DNA of 64,000 bases from Escherichia sp. E1V33. Lineage in GTDB: Bacteria > Pseudomonadota > Gammaproteobacteria > Enterobacterales > Enterobacteriaceae. Of this stretch, positions 8,810-19,746 are shown piece by piece. The first letter of the stretch is position 1. Each line of letters begins with the position of its first letter. The translations under genes and the position numbers were made by a program. Where the stretch lies: contig NZ_RHJI01000019.1 of the NCBI RefSeq assembly GCF_004211955.1, forward strand, positions 62,001 through 126,000. Reading direction: 5' to 3'. The notes beneath the pieces are model-generated. The model was not told the DNA's origin. It ran no database searches and saw only the letters and a program-made list of their open reading frames with translations.

Positions 8810-9868
8810 ATGTTCGGCAATGATATTTTCACCCGGGTAAAACGTTCAGAAAATAAAAAGATGGCGGAAATTACCCACTTTCTGCATGAAAATGATTTGA
8901 GTGTTGACACCACGGTCGAAGTATTTATTACCGTAACCCGTAACGACCGCCTTATTGCCTGCGGCGGAATTGCCGGAAATATCATTAAGTGCGTCGCGAT
9001 CAGTGAATCGGTTCGCGGTGAAGGACTGGCGCTGACATTAGCCACCGAACTGATAAACCTCGCCTATGAACGGCATAGCACGCATCTGTTTATTTATACC
9101 AAAACCGAATACGAGGCGCTGTTCCGTCAGTGCGGTTTCTATACGTTAACCAGCGTACCAGGCGTGATGGTACTGATGGAAAACAGCGCCACACGTCTGA
9201 AACGCTATGCCGAATCGCTGAAGAAATTCCGTCATGAAGGGAAGAAGATTGGCTGTATCGTCATGAACGCCAATCCCTTTACTAACGGCCACCGTTATCT
9301 GATTCAACAAGCTGCGGCACAGTGCGACTGGTTGCATCTGTTTTTAGTCAAAGAAGATTCTTCACGCTTCCCCTATGAAGACCGGCTGGATCTGGTGTTA
9401 AAAGGCAGCGCCGATATTCCACGCCTGACTGTGCATCGCGGCTCCGAATACATCATCTCCCGCGCTACGTTCCCTTGCTACTTCATTAAAGAACAGAGCG
9501 TCATTAACCATTGTTACACCGAAATTGATCTGAAGATTTTCCGTCAGTACCTCGCTCCCGCGCTGGGTGTAACTCACCGCTTTGTCGGTACTGAACCCAT
9601 TTGTCGCGTGACCGCCCAGTACAACCAGGATATGCGCTACTGGCTGGAAACACCGACTATCTCCGCACCGCCCATAGAACTGGTTGAAATTGAGCGGCTG
9701 CGTTACCAGGAGATGCCGATATCCGCTTCCCGGGTACGTCAACTGCTGGCGAAAAACGATCTCACGGCTATCGCGCCACTGGTCCCGGCAACCACGCTGC
9801 ATTACTTGCAGAATCTGCTTGAACACGCCCGCCAGGACGCGGCAGTTCGTCAAAAGACCCCCGCATAA
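8810..9868 (+). CDS. citC: [Citrate (pro-3S)-lyase] ligase CitC
   Basis: A 352-residue cytoplasmic enzyme that activates citrate lyase by acetylating the thiol of its prosthetic group using ATP and acetate. The N-terminal part (about 1-130) looks like a GNAT-type acetyltransferase fold (SESVRGEGLALTLATELI). The C-terminal part is a nucleotidyltransferase domain with the HxGH-like motif NPFTNGHRYLIQQA (about 155-168) and the second motif ISASRVRQLL. First gene of the citCDEFXG-citT operon; citD follows after 14 bases. Confidence 0.96.
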   Translation: MFGNDIFTRVKRSENKKMAEITHFLHENDLSVDTTVEVFITVTRNDRLIACGGIAGNIIKCVAISESVRGEGLALTLATELINLAYERHSTHLFIYTKTEYEALFRQCGFYTLTSVPGVMVLMENSATRLKRYAESLKKFRHEGKKIGCIVMNANPFTNGHRYLIQQAAAQCDWLHLFLVKEDSSRFPYEDRLDLVLKGSADIPRLTVHRGSEYIISRATFPCYFIKEQSVINHCYTEIDLKIFRQYLAPALGVTHRFVGTEPICRVTAQYNQDMRYWLETPTISAPPIELVEIERLRYQEMPISASRVRQLLAKNDLTAIAPLVPATTLHYLQNLLEHARQDAAVRQKTPA

Positions 9869-9882
9869 GAAACAGGTGAAAA

Positions 9883-10179
9883 ATGAAAATAAACCAGCCC
9901 GCCGTTGCAGGCACCCTTGAGTCTGGGGATGTGATGATACGCATCGCCCCACTCGATACGCAGAATATCGACCTGCAGATCAATAGCAGCGTTGAGAAAC
10001 AGTTTGGCGATGCAATTCGTACCACCATTCTGGACGTTCTCGCCCGCTACAACGTGCGCGGCGTACAGCTGAATGTCGATGACAAAGGCGCACTGGACTG
10101 CATTTTACGTGCACGACTGGAAGCCTTGCTGGCGCGCGCCAGCGGTATCCCGGCACTGCCATGGGAGGATTGCCAATGA
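9883..10179 (+). CDS. citD: Citrate lyase gamma chain (acyl carrier protein) CitD
   Basis: A 98-residue acyl carrier subunit of citrate lyase. Ser14 (AGTLESGD) is the attachment site for the phosphoribosyl-dephospho-CoA group made by CitG and attached by CitX. Overlaps citE by the four bases ATGA (10176-10179), a typical translational coupling. Confidence 0.96.
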   Translation: MKINQPAVAGTLESGDVMIRIAPLDTQNIDLQINSSVEKQFGDAIRTTILDVLARYNVRGVQLNVDDKGALDCILRARLEALLARASGIPALPWEDCQ

Positions 10180-11084
10180 TTTCCGCTTCGCTGCAACAAC
10201 GAAAAACACGCACCCGCCGCAGCATGCTGTTTGTGCCTGGTGCCAATGCCGCGATGGTCAGCAACTCCTTCATCTACCCGGCTGATGCCCTGATGTTTGA
10301 CCTCGAAGACTCAGTGGCGCTGCGTGAAAAAGACACCGCACGTCGCATGGTCTACCACGCGCTGCAACATCCGCTGTATCGAGATATTGAAACCATCGTA
10401 CGTGTTAATGCACTGGATTCTGAATGGGGCGTGAACGACCTGGAAGCCGTTGTTCGCGGCGGCGCAGACGTTGTGCGTCTGCCGAAAACCGATACCGCTC
10501 AGGACGTTCTGGATATCGAAAAAGAGATCCTGCGTATTGAAAAAGCCTGCGGTCGTGAACCCGGCAGCACCGGCCTGCTGGCGGCGATTGAATCTCCGCT
10601 GGGCATTACCCGCGCAGTGGAAATCGCTCACGCTTCCGAGCGTTTGATCGGTATCGCCCTTGGCGCAGAAGACTACGTGCGCAACCTGCGTACAGAACGC
10701 TCTCCGGAAGGAACTGAACTGCTGTTCGCTCGCTGCTCCATTTTGCAGGCCGCGCGCTCTGCGGGTATTCAGGCGTTCGATACCGTCTATTCCGACGCCA
10801 ACAACGAAGCCGGATTCCTGCAAGAAGCCGCCCACATCAAACAGCTGGGCTTTGACGGCAAATCGCTGATCAACCCGCGTCAGATTGATCTGCTGCACAA
10901 CCTCTACGCACCGACCCAGAAAGAAGTGGATCACGCACGCCGCGTTGTAGAAGCCGCTGAAGCTGCCGCTCGCGAAGGCCTCGGCGTCGTTTCCCTGAAC
11001 GGCAAGATGGTGGACGGTCCGGTTATCGATCGCGCCCGTCTGGTGCTCTCTCGTGCAGAACTTTCCGGCATCCGCGAAGAATAA
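10176..11084 (+). CDS. citE: Citrate lyase beta chain (citryl-ACP lyase) CitE
   Basis: A 302-residue HpcH/HpaI-type TIM-barrel subunit that cleaves citryl-ACP to oxaloacetate and acetyl-ACP. Motifs include [10 protein letters not shown], the metal/substrate region [14 protein letters not shown] and [12 protein letters not shown]. Chosen start is the ATG within the citD stop (MISASLQQR); an in-frame start 15 bases earlier exists but lies inside citD. Cytoplasmic complex with CitD and CitF. Confidence 0.97.
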   Translation: MISASLQQRKTRTRRSMLFVPGANAAMVSNSFIYPADALMFDLEDSVALREKDTARRMVYHALQHPLYRDIETIVRVNALDSEWGVNDLEAVVRGGADVVRLPKTDTAQDVLDIEKEILRIEKACGREPGSTGLLAAIESPLGITRAVEIAHASERLIGIALGAEDYVRNLRTERSPEGTELLFARCSILQAARSAGIQAFDTVYSDANNEAGFLQEAAHIKQLGFDGKSLINPRQIDLLHNLYAPTQKEVDHARRVVEAAEAAAREGLGVVSLNGKMVDGPVIDRARLVLSRAELSGIREE

Positions 11085-11094
11085 GGCAATCAAA

Positions 11095-12627
11095 ATGACG
11101 CAGAAAATTGAACAATCTCAACGACAAGAACGGGTAGCGGCCTGGAATCGTCGCGCTGAATGCGATCTTGCCGCTTTCCAGAACTCGCCGAAACAAACCT
11201 ACCAGGCTGAAAAAGCGCGCGATCGCAAACTGTGCGCCAACCTGGAAGAAGCGATTCGTCGCTCTGGTTTACAGGACGGCATGACGGTTTCCTTCCATCA
11301 CGCTTTCCGTGGCGGTGACCTGACCGTCAATATGGTGATGGACGTCATCGCGAAGATGGGCTTTAAAAATCTGACCCTGGCGTCCAGCTCCCTGAGTGAT
11401 TGCCATGCGCCACTGGTAGAACACATTCGCCAGGGCGTGGTTACCCGCATTTATACCTCCGGCCTGCGCGGTCCACTGGCGGAAGAAATCTCCCGTGGTC
11501 TGCTGGCGGAACCGGTGCAAATCCACTCTCACGGCGGACGTGTGCATCTGGTACAGAGCGGCGAACTGAATATCGACGTGGCTTTCCTCGGCGTCCCGTC
11601 CTGCGATGAATTCGGTAATGCCAACGGCTACACCGGTAAAGCCTGCTGCGGCTCCCTCGGCTATGCAATGGTTGATGCCGACAACGCAAAACAGGTCGTA
11701 ATGCTCACCGAAGAACTGCTGCCTTATCCGCATAATCCGGCGAGCATTGAACAGGATCAGGTTGATCTGATCGTCAAAGTTGACCGCGTTGGCGATGCTG
11801 CAAAAATCGGCGCTGGCGCGACCCGTATGACCACTAACCCGCGCGAACTGCTTATTGCCCGTAGCGCTGCGGATGTGATTGTCAACTCTGGCTACTTCAA
11901 AGAAGGTTTCTCCATGCAGACCGGCACCGGCGGCGCTTCGCTTGCGGTAACCCGTTTCCTGGAAGACAAAATGCGCAGTCGCGATATTCGCGCTGACTTC
12001 GCCCTCGGCGGCATTACCGCCACGATGGTTGATCTGCATGAAAAAGGGCTGATCCGCAAACTGCTGGATGTTCAGAGCTTTGACAGCCACGCTGCGCAAT
12101 CACTGGCCCGTAACCCGAATCACATCGAAATCAGCGCCAACCAGTACGCTAACTGGGGTTCGAAAGGCGCATCGGTTGATCGTCTCGACGTGGTGGTTCT
12201 GAGCGCGCTGGAAATTGACACGCAGTTCAACGTCAACGTGCTGACTGGTTCTGATGGCGTGCTGCGTGGCGCTTCCGGCGGTCACTGCGATACCGCAATT
12301 GCCTCTGCGCTTTCCATCATTGTTGCGCCACTGGTGCGCGGTCGTATCCCGACTCTGGTGGATAACGTGCTGACCTGCATCACCCCAGGCTCCAGTGTCG
12401 ATATTCTGGTCACAGACCACGGTATCGCAGTTAACCCAGCACGTCCGGAACTGGCAGAACGTCTGCAGGAAGCGGGCATTAAAGTGGTTTCCATTGAGTG
12501 GCTGCGCGAACGTGCGCGTCTGCTGACCGGTGAACCACAGCCGATTGAATTCACCGACCGCGTCGTTGCCGTTGTGCGTTACCGCGATGGCTCGGTGATC
12601 GATGTTGTGCATCAGGTGAAGGAATAA
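11095..12627 (+). CDS. citF: Citrate lyase alpha chain (citrate:acetyl-ACP transferase) CitF
   Basis: A 510-residue CoA-transferase-like subunit that swaps citrate for acetate on CitD, starting the citrate lyase cycle. The start MTQKIEQSQR at 11095 lies 10 bases after citE; an upstream in-frame ATG would overlap citE and is not used. The glycine-rich segments GSDGVLRGASGGHCD and GFSMQTGTGGASLAV are typical of the family. Only four bases separate it from citX. Confidence 0.97.
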   Translation: MTQKIEQSQRQERVAAWNRRAECDLAAFQNSPKQTYQAEKARDRKLCANLEEAIRRSGLQDGMTVSFHHAFRGGDLTVNMVMDVIAKMGFKNLTLASSSLSDCHAPLVEHIRQGVVTRIYTSGLRGPLAEEISRGLLAEPVQIHSHGGRVHLVQSGELNIDVAFLGVPSCDEFGNANGYTGKACCGSLGYAMVDADNAKQVVMLTEELLPYPHNPASIEQDQVDLIVKVDRVGDAAKIGAGATRMTTNPRELLIARSAADVIVNSGYFKEGFSMQTGTGGASLAVTRFLEDKMRSRDIRADFALGGITATMVDLHEKGLIRKLLDVQSFDSHAAQSLARNPNHIEISANQYANWGSKGASVDRLDVVVLSALEIDTQFNVNVLTGSDGVLRGASGGHCDTAIASALSIIVAPLVRGRIPTLVDNVLTCITPGSSVDILVTDHGIAVNPARPELAERLQEAGIKVVSIEWLRERARLLTGEPQPIEFTDRVVAVVRYRDGSVIDVVHQVKE

Positions 12628-12630
12628 GCC

Positions 12631-14035
<1,405 letters not shown>

Positions 14036-14084
14036 AAAGTACCTGATTAACAAATTTGGAAATATTAATTTTCGGAGAACCCGT

Positions 14085-15548
14085 ATGTCTTTAGCAAAAG
14101 ATAATATATGGAAACTATTGGCCCCACTGGTGGTTATGGGCGTCATGTTTCTTATCCCTGTCCCCGACGGCATGCCGCCGCAGGCATGGCATTACTTCGC
14201 AGTGTTTGTGGCAATGATTGTCGGCATGATCCTCGAGCCCATCCCGGCAACGGCGATCAGTTTTATTGCTGTAACCATCTGCGTAATTGGCAGTCATTAT
14301 CTATTATTTGATGCCAAAGAACTGGCAGACCCTGCATTTAACGCCGAAAAACAGGCGCTGAAATGGGGTCTGGCAGGCTTCTCAAGTACTACTGTCTGGC
14401 TGGTTTTTGGCGCATTTATTTTTGCGCTGGGCTATGAAGTCACCGGGCTGGGCCGCCGTATTGCCCTTTTCCTGGTGAAATTCATGGGTAAACGTACCCT
14501 GACGTTGGGTTATGCAATTGTCATTATCGACATACTGCTGGCACCGTTTACACCATCCAACACCGCACGTACCGGGGGTACAGTTTTTCCGGTCATTAAA
14601 AACCTGCCGCCGCTGTTTAAATCATTCCCCAACGATCCGTCTTCCCGACGCATTGGCGGTTATCTAATGTGGATGATGGTCATCAGTACCAGCCTGAGTT
14701 CTTCCATGTTTGTCACCGGTGCGGCGCCGAACGTGCTGGGTCTGGAGTTTGTTAGCAAAATTGCGGGCATTCAGATTAGCTGGCTACAATGGTTCTTAAG
14801 CTTCCTGCCCGTCGGCATTATTTTGCTGATCGTTGCTCCATGGCTTTCTTATGTTCTGTATAAACCTGAAGTAACGCACAGTGCGGAAGTGGCAGCATGG
14901 GCCGGTGACGAACTGAAAACCATGGGTGCACTGAGCCGTAAAGAATGGACGCTGATTGGCCTGGTGCTGCTGAGCTTAGGTTTATGGGTATTCGGCGGCG
15001 AAATGATTGACGCCACGGCGGTTGGCCTGCTGGCAGTTTCGCTGATGCTGGCGCTGCACGTTGTACCGTGGAAAGACATTACCCGTTATAACAGCGCATG
15101 GAACACGCTGGTCAACCTGGCAACACTGGTTGTGATGGCTAATGGCCTGACCCGTTCCGGGTTTATTGACTGGTTCGCCAGCACCATGAGTACGCACCTT
15201 GAAGGATTCTCACCAAACGCAACGGTAATTGTACTGGTTCTGGTGTTCTACTTTGCGCACTACTTGTTTGCCAGCCTGTCTGCGCACACTGCAACCATGC
15301 TGCCGGTCATTCTGGCGGTCGGTAAAGGTATTCCCGGCGTACCAATGGAACAACTGTGTATCCTGCTGGTGCTGTCTATCGGTATCATGGGTTGTCTGAC
15401 CCCATATGCTACTGGCCCTGGTGTGATTATTTACGGCTGCGGCTATGTGAAATCAAAAGATTACTGGCGTCTTGGCGCTATCTTCGGGGTGATTTATATT
15501 GCCATGCTGCTTCTGGTCGGCTGGCCGATTCTCGCCATGTGGAACTAA
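14085..15548 (+). CDS. citT: Citrate/succinate antiporter CitT
   Basis: A 487-residue inner-membrane carrier of the DASS/CitT family with about 12 hydrophobic segments. It imports citrate in exchange for succinate so that the lyase operon can ferment citrate anaerobically. Visible signatures include APFTPSNTARTGGTVFP (about 150-166) and the C-terminal GCLTPYATGPGVIIYGCGYV. RBS CGGAGAA precedes the ATG. Last gene of the cit operon; a strong terminator follows. Confidence 0.97.
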   Translation: MSLAKDNIWKLLAPLVVMGVMFLIPVPDGMPPQAWHYFAVFVAMIVGMILEPIPATAISFIAVTICVIGSHYLLFDAKELADPAFNAEKQALKWGLAGFSSTTVWLVFGAFIFALGYEVTGLGRRIALFLVKFMGKRTLTLGYAIVIIDILLAPFTPSNTARTGGTVFPVIKNLPPLFKSFPNDPSSRRIGGYLMWMMVISTSLSSSMFVTGAAPNVLGLEFVSKIAGIQISWLQWFLSFLPVGIILLIVAPWLSYVLYKPEVTHSAEVAAWAGDELKTMGALSRKEWTLIGLVLLSLGLWVFGGEMIDATAVGLLAVSLMLALHVVPWKDITRYNSAWNTLVNLATLVVMANGLTRSGFIDWFASTMSTHLEGFSPNATVIVLVLVFYFAHYLFASLSAHTATMLPVILAVGKGIPGVPMEQLCILLVLSIGIMGCLTPYATGPGVIIYGCGYVKSKDYWRLGAIFGVIYIAMLLLVGWPILAMWN

Positions 15549-15579
15549 TACGTTCGCCAAACGCTGAATAAATCATCAC

Positions 15580-15613
15580 GCCCGCCAGGTAAGCCCACCT
15601 GGCGGGCTTTTTA
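15580..15613 (+). terminator. Terminator of the cit operon
   Basis: Long stem GCCCGCCAGGT / ACCTGGCGGGC with loop AAGCCC, followed by five T. Confidence 0.9.
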
Positions 15614-15660
15614 TGATTTAATAGATAGTATTCAGTGTATGTATGAGTTCCACACCCATT

Positions 15661-16467
15661 ATGAAAGCATTCTGGCGTAACGCCGCGTTGCTCGCGGTTT
15701 CTCTGCTTCCCTTCTCTTCTGCTAACGCCGCTGCATTGCAGGCAAAACAGTATGGCGATTTTGATCGTTACGTTTTAGCTCTTTCCTGGCAAACCGGGTT
15801 TTGCCAGAGTCAGCACGATCGAAATCGTAACGAACGGGATGAATGCCGTCTGCAAACCGAAACGACCAACAAAACTGATTTTCTGACCGTACATGGTCTG
15901 TGGCCGGGATTGCCAAAATCAGTCGCAGCACGTGGCGTTGATGAACGCCGCTGGATGCGCTTCGGCTGCGCCACTCGCCCAATCCCGAATCTACCAGAAG
16001 CGCGTGCCAGCCGGATGTGTTCATCGCCGGAAACCGGGTTATCGCTGGAAACGGCAGCTAAACTAAGTGAAGTCATGCCAGGAGCTGGCGGACGTTCCTG
16101 TCTGGAACGTTATGAATACGCGAAACACGGCGCCTGCTTTGGTTTTGATCCAGACGCTTACTTCGGGACGATGGTACGTCTGAATCAAGAGATCAAAGAG
16201 AGCGAAGCCGGAAAATTCCTCGCTGATAACTATGGTAAAACCGTGAGCCGCAGTGACTTTGACCACGCCTTTGCCAAAAGCTGGGGGAAAGAGAACGTCA
16301 AAGCGGTCAAGTTAACGTGCCAGGGTAATCCGGCGTATTTGACTGAAATCCAGATTTCAATCAAAGCTGATGCCATCAATGCGCCGCTCTCGGCAAGCTC
16401 ATTCTTGCCACAACCTCACCCAGGCAACTGTGGTAAAGCCTTTGTGATTGATAAAGCAGGTTATTAA
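15661..16467 (+). CDS. rna: Ribonuclease I (periplasmic, RNase T2 family)
   Basis: A 268-residue broad-specificity endoribonuclease secreted to the periplasm. A signal peptide (MKAFWRNAALLAVSLLPFSSANA, about 23 residues) is present. Both active-site segments of the T2 family are seen: TVHGLWPG and YEYAKHGACFGF, with their histidines. Several cysteines fit the disulfide-bonded fold. The start MKAFWRN at 15661 fits the signal peptide better than the in-frame ATG 18 bases upstream. Confidence 0.96.
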   Translation: MKAFWRNAALLAVSLLPFSSANAAALQAKQYGDFDRYVLALSWQTGFCQSQHDRNRNERDECRLQTETTNKTDFLTVHGLWPGLPKSVAARGVDERRWMRFGCATRPIPNLPEARASRMCSSPETGLSLETAAKLSEVMPGAGGRSCLERYEYAKHGACFGFDPDAYFGTMVRLNQEIKESEAGKFLADNYGKTVSRSDFDHAFAKSWGKENVKAVKLTCQGNPAYLTEIQISIKADAINAPLSASSFLPQPHPGNCGKAFVIDKAGY

Positions 16468-16559
16468 TCATCTGCTCTACAAAATGCGGCACTTCGTCTT
16501 CCATAAACCATGACGATTAAGATTTATACATAATGCGCTGCATTGAGGAATTCCCTGAA

Positions 16560-16575
16560 TGTGATGTAAATCACT
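16560..16575. promoter_or_regulatory. CRP/FNR-like palindrome upstream of rnk
   Basis: TGTGATGTAAATCACT matches the CRP consensus TGTGA-6-TCACA except for the last base. It also resembles an FNR-type core (GTGAT-4-ATCAC). It lies between rna and the hairpin before rnk, so its target could be rnk. Confidence 0.45.
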
Positions 16576-16613
16576 TCAAAGAGTGAGCAACAGTCAGTAT
16601 CATCATATGAGTT

Positions 16614-16643
16614 AAACCCTCGCCGCCTGACGGTGAGGGTTTT
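16614..16643 (+). terminator. Terminator upstream of rnk
   Basis: Stem AAACCCTC / GAGGGTTT around CGCCGCCTGACGGT, followed by a T-rich tail (TTCTTTT). It probably ends rna transcription. Confidence 0.75.
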
Positions 16644-16696
16644 CTTTTGGGTATGTTTATCTGCGACACTCGCAGTACCGACGACATGGAGTAAAA

Positions 16697-17107
16697 ATGT
16701 CCAGACCAACAATCATCATTAACGACCTGGATGCCGAACGCATCGATATTCTGCTGGAGCAACCTGCCTATGCCGGTTTGCCAATCGCCGACGCGTTGAA
16801 CGCAGAGTTGGATCGCGCCCAAATGTGTTCGCCAGAAGAGATGCCACACGATGTGGTGACGATGAACAGCCGAGTTAAATTCCGCAATCTTAGCGATGGC
16901 GAAGTCCGTGTGCGTACACTGGTTTATCCTGCAAAAATGACCGACAGCAATACTCAACTTTCAGTTATGGCTCCAGTTGGTGCCGCACTGTTGGGACTGC
17001 GCGTTGGCGATACCATCCACTGGGAACTACCAGGCGGTAGTGCAACTCACCTTGAAGTGCTGGAACTCGAATACCAGCCAGAAGCTGCTGGCGACTACCT
17101 GCTTTAA
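16697..17107 (+). CDS. rnk: Regulator of nucleoside diphosphate kinase Rnk
   Basis: A 136-residue cytoplasmic protein with an N-terminal coiled-coil-like part and a C-terminal GreA/GreB-type FKBP-like domain (about 50-130, including [22 protein letters not shown]). Rnk binds RNA polymerase and influences nucleoside diphosphate kinase levels. The RBS GGAGTAAAA precedes the ATG. A hairpin terminator lies 32 bases after the stop. In K-12 the next gene would be ybdR; it is missing here. Confidence 0.95.
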   Translation: MSRPTIIINDLDAERIDILLEQPAYAGLPIADALNAELDRAQMCSPEEMPHDVVTMNSRVKFRNLSDGEVRVRTLVYPAKMTDSNTQLSVMAPVGAALLGLRVGDTIHWELPGGSATHLEVLELEYQPEAAGDYLL

Positions 17108-17139
17108 TCTCATCTGCACAAGCGTTATTCGCTTTGCCC

Positions 17140-17161
17140 AGAGGATGCTTCTGCATCCTCT
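17140..17161 (+). terminator. rnk terminator
   Basis: Perfect stem AGAGGATGC-TTCT-GCATCCTCT followed by TTCC. Confidence 0.7.
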
Positions 17162-17249
17162 TTCCGCTCAAATATCAACCAGATTTATCATTTTGCTCTT
17201 CATCGCTGCATTCTAATCTGAACAAGTTATTCACCAGCGGATCCCCCTA

Positions 17250-17339
17250 TGAGCGAAGCTCTTGGCATTACTGCGTTTTATATATTCATTGCAGCAATTC
17301 TTGTTGTGGCAGTGCTATATCTTGAACAACGCTGGTAGT
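17250..17339 (+). CDS. Possible 29-residue single-span membrane peptide
   Basis: ATG at 17250 opens MSEALGITAFYIFIAAILVV, followed by AVLYLEQRW and TAG. The peptide has one continuous hydrophobic helix (about residues 6-24) and a charged C-terminus, like other enterobacterial small inner-membrane proteins. A weak purine-rich stretch (GCGGAT) lies about 7 bases upstream. I do not recognise it and assign no function. It sits where K-12 carries ybdR, between rnk and uspG on the same strand. It could be chance, but the composition is convincing for a membrane peptide. Confidence 0.45.
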
Positions 17340-17461
17340 GGCTGACTTAATTCATTTTCCATATCAATTACTATTCCAGATCAAATCAACTTCGCAAATC
17401 ATAGAATCATAATCAATAATGTGATGTTATATATTCATGCAATAGCAAGGAGGGAATGCTT

Positions 17462-17890
17462 ATGTACAAAACAATCATTATGCCAGTAGACGTATTTGAA
17501 ATGGAATTGAGCGACAAAGCTGTTCGTCACGCTGAATTTCTCGCCCAGGATGATGGCGTAATTCATTTACTCCATGTATTACCGGGCGCCGCAAGCCTTA
17601 GTCTGCACCGTTTTGCTGCTGATGTGCGTCGTTTCGAAGAACATTTGCAACATGAAGCCGAAGAGCGCTTACAGACTATGGTCGGCCATTTCAATATTGA
17701 TCCATCCCGTATCAAACCCCATGTCCGCTTTGGTAATGTGCGAGATGAAGTGAACGAGTTAGCTAAAGAACTGGATGCGGACGTTGTGGTTATCGGTTCG
17801 CGAAATCCATCGATTTCAACCCATCTGTTAGGTTCCAACGCTTCCAACGTGATTCGCCACGCCAATCTGCCGGTATTAGTCGTTCGTTAA
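17462..17890 (+). CDS. uspG: Universal stress protein UspG
   Basis: A 142-residue cytoplasmic UspA-family protein of the UspFG group. The C-terminal nucleotide-binding signature is present ([25 protein letters not shown], then PVLVVR). A very strong Shine-Dalgarno AAGGAGGG (17447-17454) stands 7 bases before the ATG at 17462; the ATG at 17456 is too close to it, so the later start is chosen. Expression is linked to stress and growth arrest in E. coli. A strong terminator follows. Confidence 0.96.
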   Translation: MYKTIIMPVDVFEMELSDKAVRHAEFLAQDDGVIHLLHVLPGAASLSLHRFAADVRRFEEHLQHEAEERLQTMVGHFNIDPSRIKPHVRFGNVRDEVNELAKELDADVVVIGSRNPSISTHLLGSNASNVIRHANLPVLVVR

Positions 17891-17910
17891 CAAATTAACG
17901 CATTTATGAC

Positions 17911-17947
17911 GCCCTGCCCTGAGTAATCCCGGCAGGGCGTTTTTTTG
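17911..17947 (+). terminator. uspG terminator
   Basis: Stem GCCCTGCC / GGCAGGGC followed by a run of seven T. Confidence 0.9.
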
Positions 17948-17948
17948 T

Positions 17949-17982
17949 AAAAAAAAGCCGCCAGGTTTGACCCCGGCGGCTA
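17949..17982 (-). terminator. ahpF terminator
   Basis: Read on the minus strand, stem AGCCGCCGG / CCTGGCGGCT is followed by a T-run (the A-run at 17949-17956). It stands back to back with the uspG terminator. Confidence 0.8.
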
Positions 17983-18010
17983 AGCAATTGCAGGTGAATC
18001 TTACTTCTTC

Positions 18011-19576
18011 TTATGCAGTTTTGGTGCGAATCAGGTAGTCAAAAGCACTCAGAGAGGCTTTAGCACCTTCGCCAGTAGCGATGATGATCTGTTTGTACGG
18101 AACCGTCGTACAGTCACCTGCTGCGAATACGCCTTTGACGTTGGTTTCGCATTTCGCATCGATGATAATCTCACCCATGCGATTACGTTCTACTGCGCCT
18201 TCCAGCCAGTTGGTGTTCGGCAGCAGACCAATCTGGACGAAAATACCAGCCAATTCGATGTTGTGAATATCACCACTCACGCGATCACGGTACTCCAGAC
18301 CTACGACTTTGCTGCCGTCGCCTTTCACTTCGGTGGTTTGCGCGTTCAGAATGATGTCAACGTTTTTCAGGCTGCGCAGTTTATCCTGCAGAACCTGGTC
18401 AGCTTTCATTTCTGGCGCAAATTCCAGCAGGGTTACATGCTCAACGATACCCGCCAGGTCGATTGCCGCTTCGACACCGGAGTTACCGCCGCCGATGACC
18501 GCTACGCGTTTGCCTTTAAACAGCGGGCCGTCGCAGTGCGGGCAGTAGGTCACGCCTTTGGTGCGATACTGATCTTCGCCCGGAACGTTCATGTTGCGCC
18601 ATTTTGCACCGGTCGCCACGATAATGCTGCGTGCTTTCAGTACCGCGCCGGAAGCCGTTTCAATCTGATGCAAGCCGCCTTCAACTGCTGCCGGAATCAG
18701 TTTGCTCGCGCTCTGGCTGTCGATCACATCAACATCGTATTCATCAACGTGAACCTTCAGCGCGCCTGCCAGTTTCTGACCTTCGGTTTTCGGTACAGAG
18801 ATGTAGTTTTCGATATCAACAGTATCGAGGATCTGACCGCCGAAACGTTCACCCATCAGACCAGTACGGATGCCTTTACGTGCGGAGTAAATTGCTGCCG
18901 CAGCCCCTGCCGGACCGGAACCGACGATTAATACGTCATAAGCATCACGCTTGTTCAGCTCTTCTGCCGCACGTTTTTCCGCGCCAGTATCAATTTTGGC
19001 GACGATTTCAGTCAACGTCATACGGCCCTGACCAAACTCTTTCCCATTTACGAACACTGCCGGAACACCCATCACGTTGCGATCGGTGATCTCGTTCTGG
19101 AAGGTGCCGCCGTCAATTGCAGTGTGCTTGATGCGCGGGTTCAGTACGCTCATCAGGTTCAGCGCCTGCACCACGTCCGGGCAGTTGTGGCAAGAGAGCG
19201 AGTAATAGGTTTCGAATTCAAAATCACCGTCAATATGGCGAATCTGCTCCAGCAGAGACTGCGCTTCTTTCGACGGATGACCACCGGTCCACAGCAACGC
19301 CAGTACCAGCGAGGTGAACTCGTGGCCCAGCGGGGAGCCTGCAAAACGTGGCCCCTGGTTGTAACCTGGGTTGGTGATCAGGAAAGACGGCTTACGCACC
19401 GGCAAGCTGTTATCTTCTTTAAAGGTGACTTTGTCTGACAGTTCTGCGATTTCAGCCAACAGTTCCTTGATTTCTGCCGATTTAGCGCTGTCATCCAGCG
19501 TGGCAATTAACTCAACAGGCTTGGTCAATTTCTCAAGGTAAGCCTTGAGTTGAGTTTTCATATTTGTGTCGAGCAT
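18011..19576 (-). CDS. ahpF: Alkyl hydroperoxide reductase, flavoprotein subunit AhpF
   Basis: A 521-residue cytoplasmic NADH:disulfide reductase that reduces AhpC. An N-terminal tandem thioredoxin-fold domain with the redox pair in [10 protein letters not shown] (about 129/132) is followed by a thioredoxin-reductase-like part with FAD-binding [10 protein letters not shown], the active disulfide YCPHCDG (about 345/348) and NADH-binding [10 protein letters not shown]. The start MLDTNMKTQ at 19576 is preferred; an in-frame extension of 10 codons lacks family similarity. Second gene of the ahpCF operon, 170 bases after ahpC. Confidence 0.97.
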   Translation of the reverse strand: MLDTNMKTQLKAYLEKLTKPVELIATLDDSAKSAEIKELLAEIAELSDKVTFKEDNSLPVRKPSFLITNPGYNQGPRFAGSPLGHEFTSLVLALLWTGGHPSKEAQSLLEQIRHIDGDFEFETYYSLSCHNCPDVVQALNLMSVLNPRIKHTAIDGGTFQNEITDRNVMGVPAVFVNGKEFGQGRMTLTEIVAKIDTGAEKRAAEELNKRDAYDVLIVGSGPAGAAAAIYSARKGIRTGLMGERFGGQILDTVDIENYISVPKTEGQKLAGALKVHVDEYDVDVIDSQSASKLIPAAVEGGLHQIETASGAVLKARSIIVATGAKWRNMNVPGEDQYRTKGVTYCPHCDGPLFKGKRVAVIGGGNSGVEAAIDLAGIVEHVTLLEFAPEMKADQVLQDKLRSLKNVDIILNAQTTEVKGDGSKVVGLEYRDRVSGDIHNIELAGIFVQIGLLPNTNWLEGAVERNRMGEIIIDAKCETNVKGVFAAGDCTTVPYKQIIIATGEGAKASLSAFDYLIRTKTA

Positions 19577-19661
19577 GTTTATCTCCTGGGCTTTAAACAT
19601 CATCATGCAAGCGGCCTCATCGGCTACCTGGATGCAGCTTGCATCATGGTGCGGGGAAGAA

Positions 19662-19685
19662 AATCGGGTGCCGCAGCACCCGATT
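19662..19685 (-). terminator. Hairpin between ahpC and ahpF
   Basis: On the minus strand, AATCGGGTGC-TGC-GGCACCCGATT is followed by TTCTTCC. It could partly terminate ahpC transcripts and explain higher AhpC than AhpF levels. A further inverted repeat (ATGCAAGC near 19605 with GCTTGCAT near 19640) lies closer to ahpF. Confidence 0.65.
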
Positions 19686-19746
19686 AATTAGGTGAATTTC
19701 CGAAGTATTTCGCGCCGGAGTTGGTAGCGCGAAAGACGAAGGAAAT

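Larger units (their letters stand above)
17108..17461. other. rnk-uspG interval lacking ybdR
   Basis: These 354 bases hold the rnk hairpin, the small ORF at 17250 and the uspG promoter region. The zinc-dependent dehydrogenase gene ybdR, which I recall between rnk and uspG in K-12, is absent, and no remnant of it was recognised. Confidence 0.65.

Noticed and set aside
11269-12099. Long open frame (276 codons) antisense to citF
   Set aside because: Complete overlap with a certain gene and no family similarity; a codon-bias shadow.
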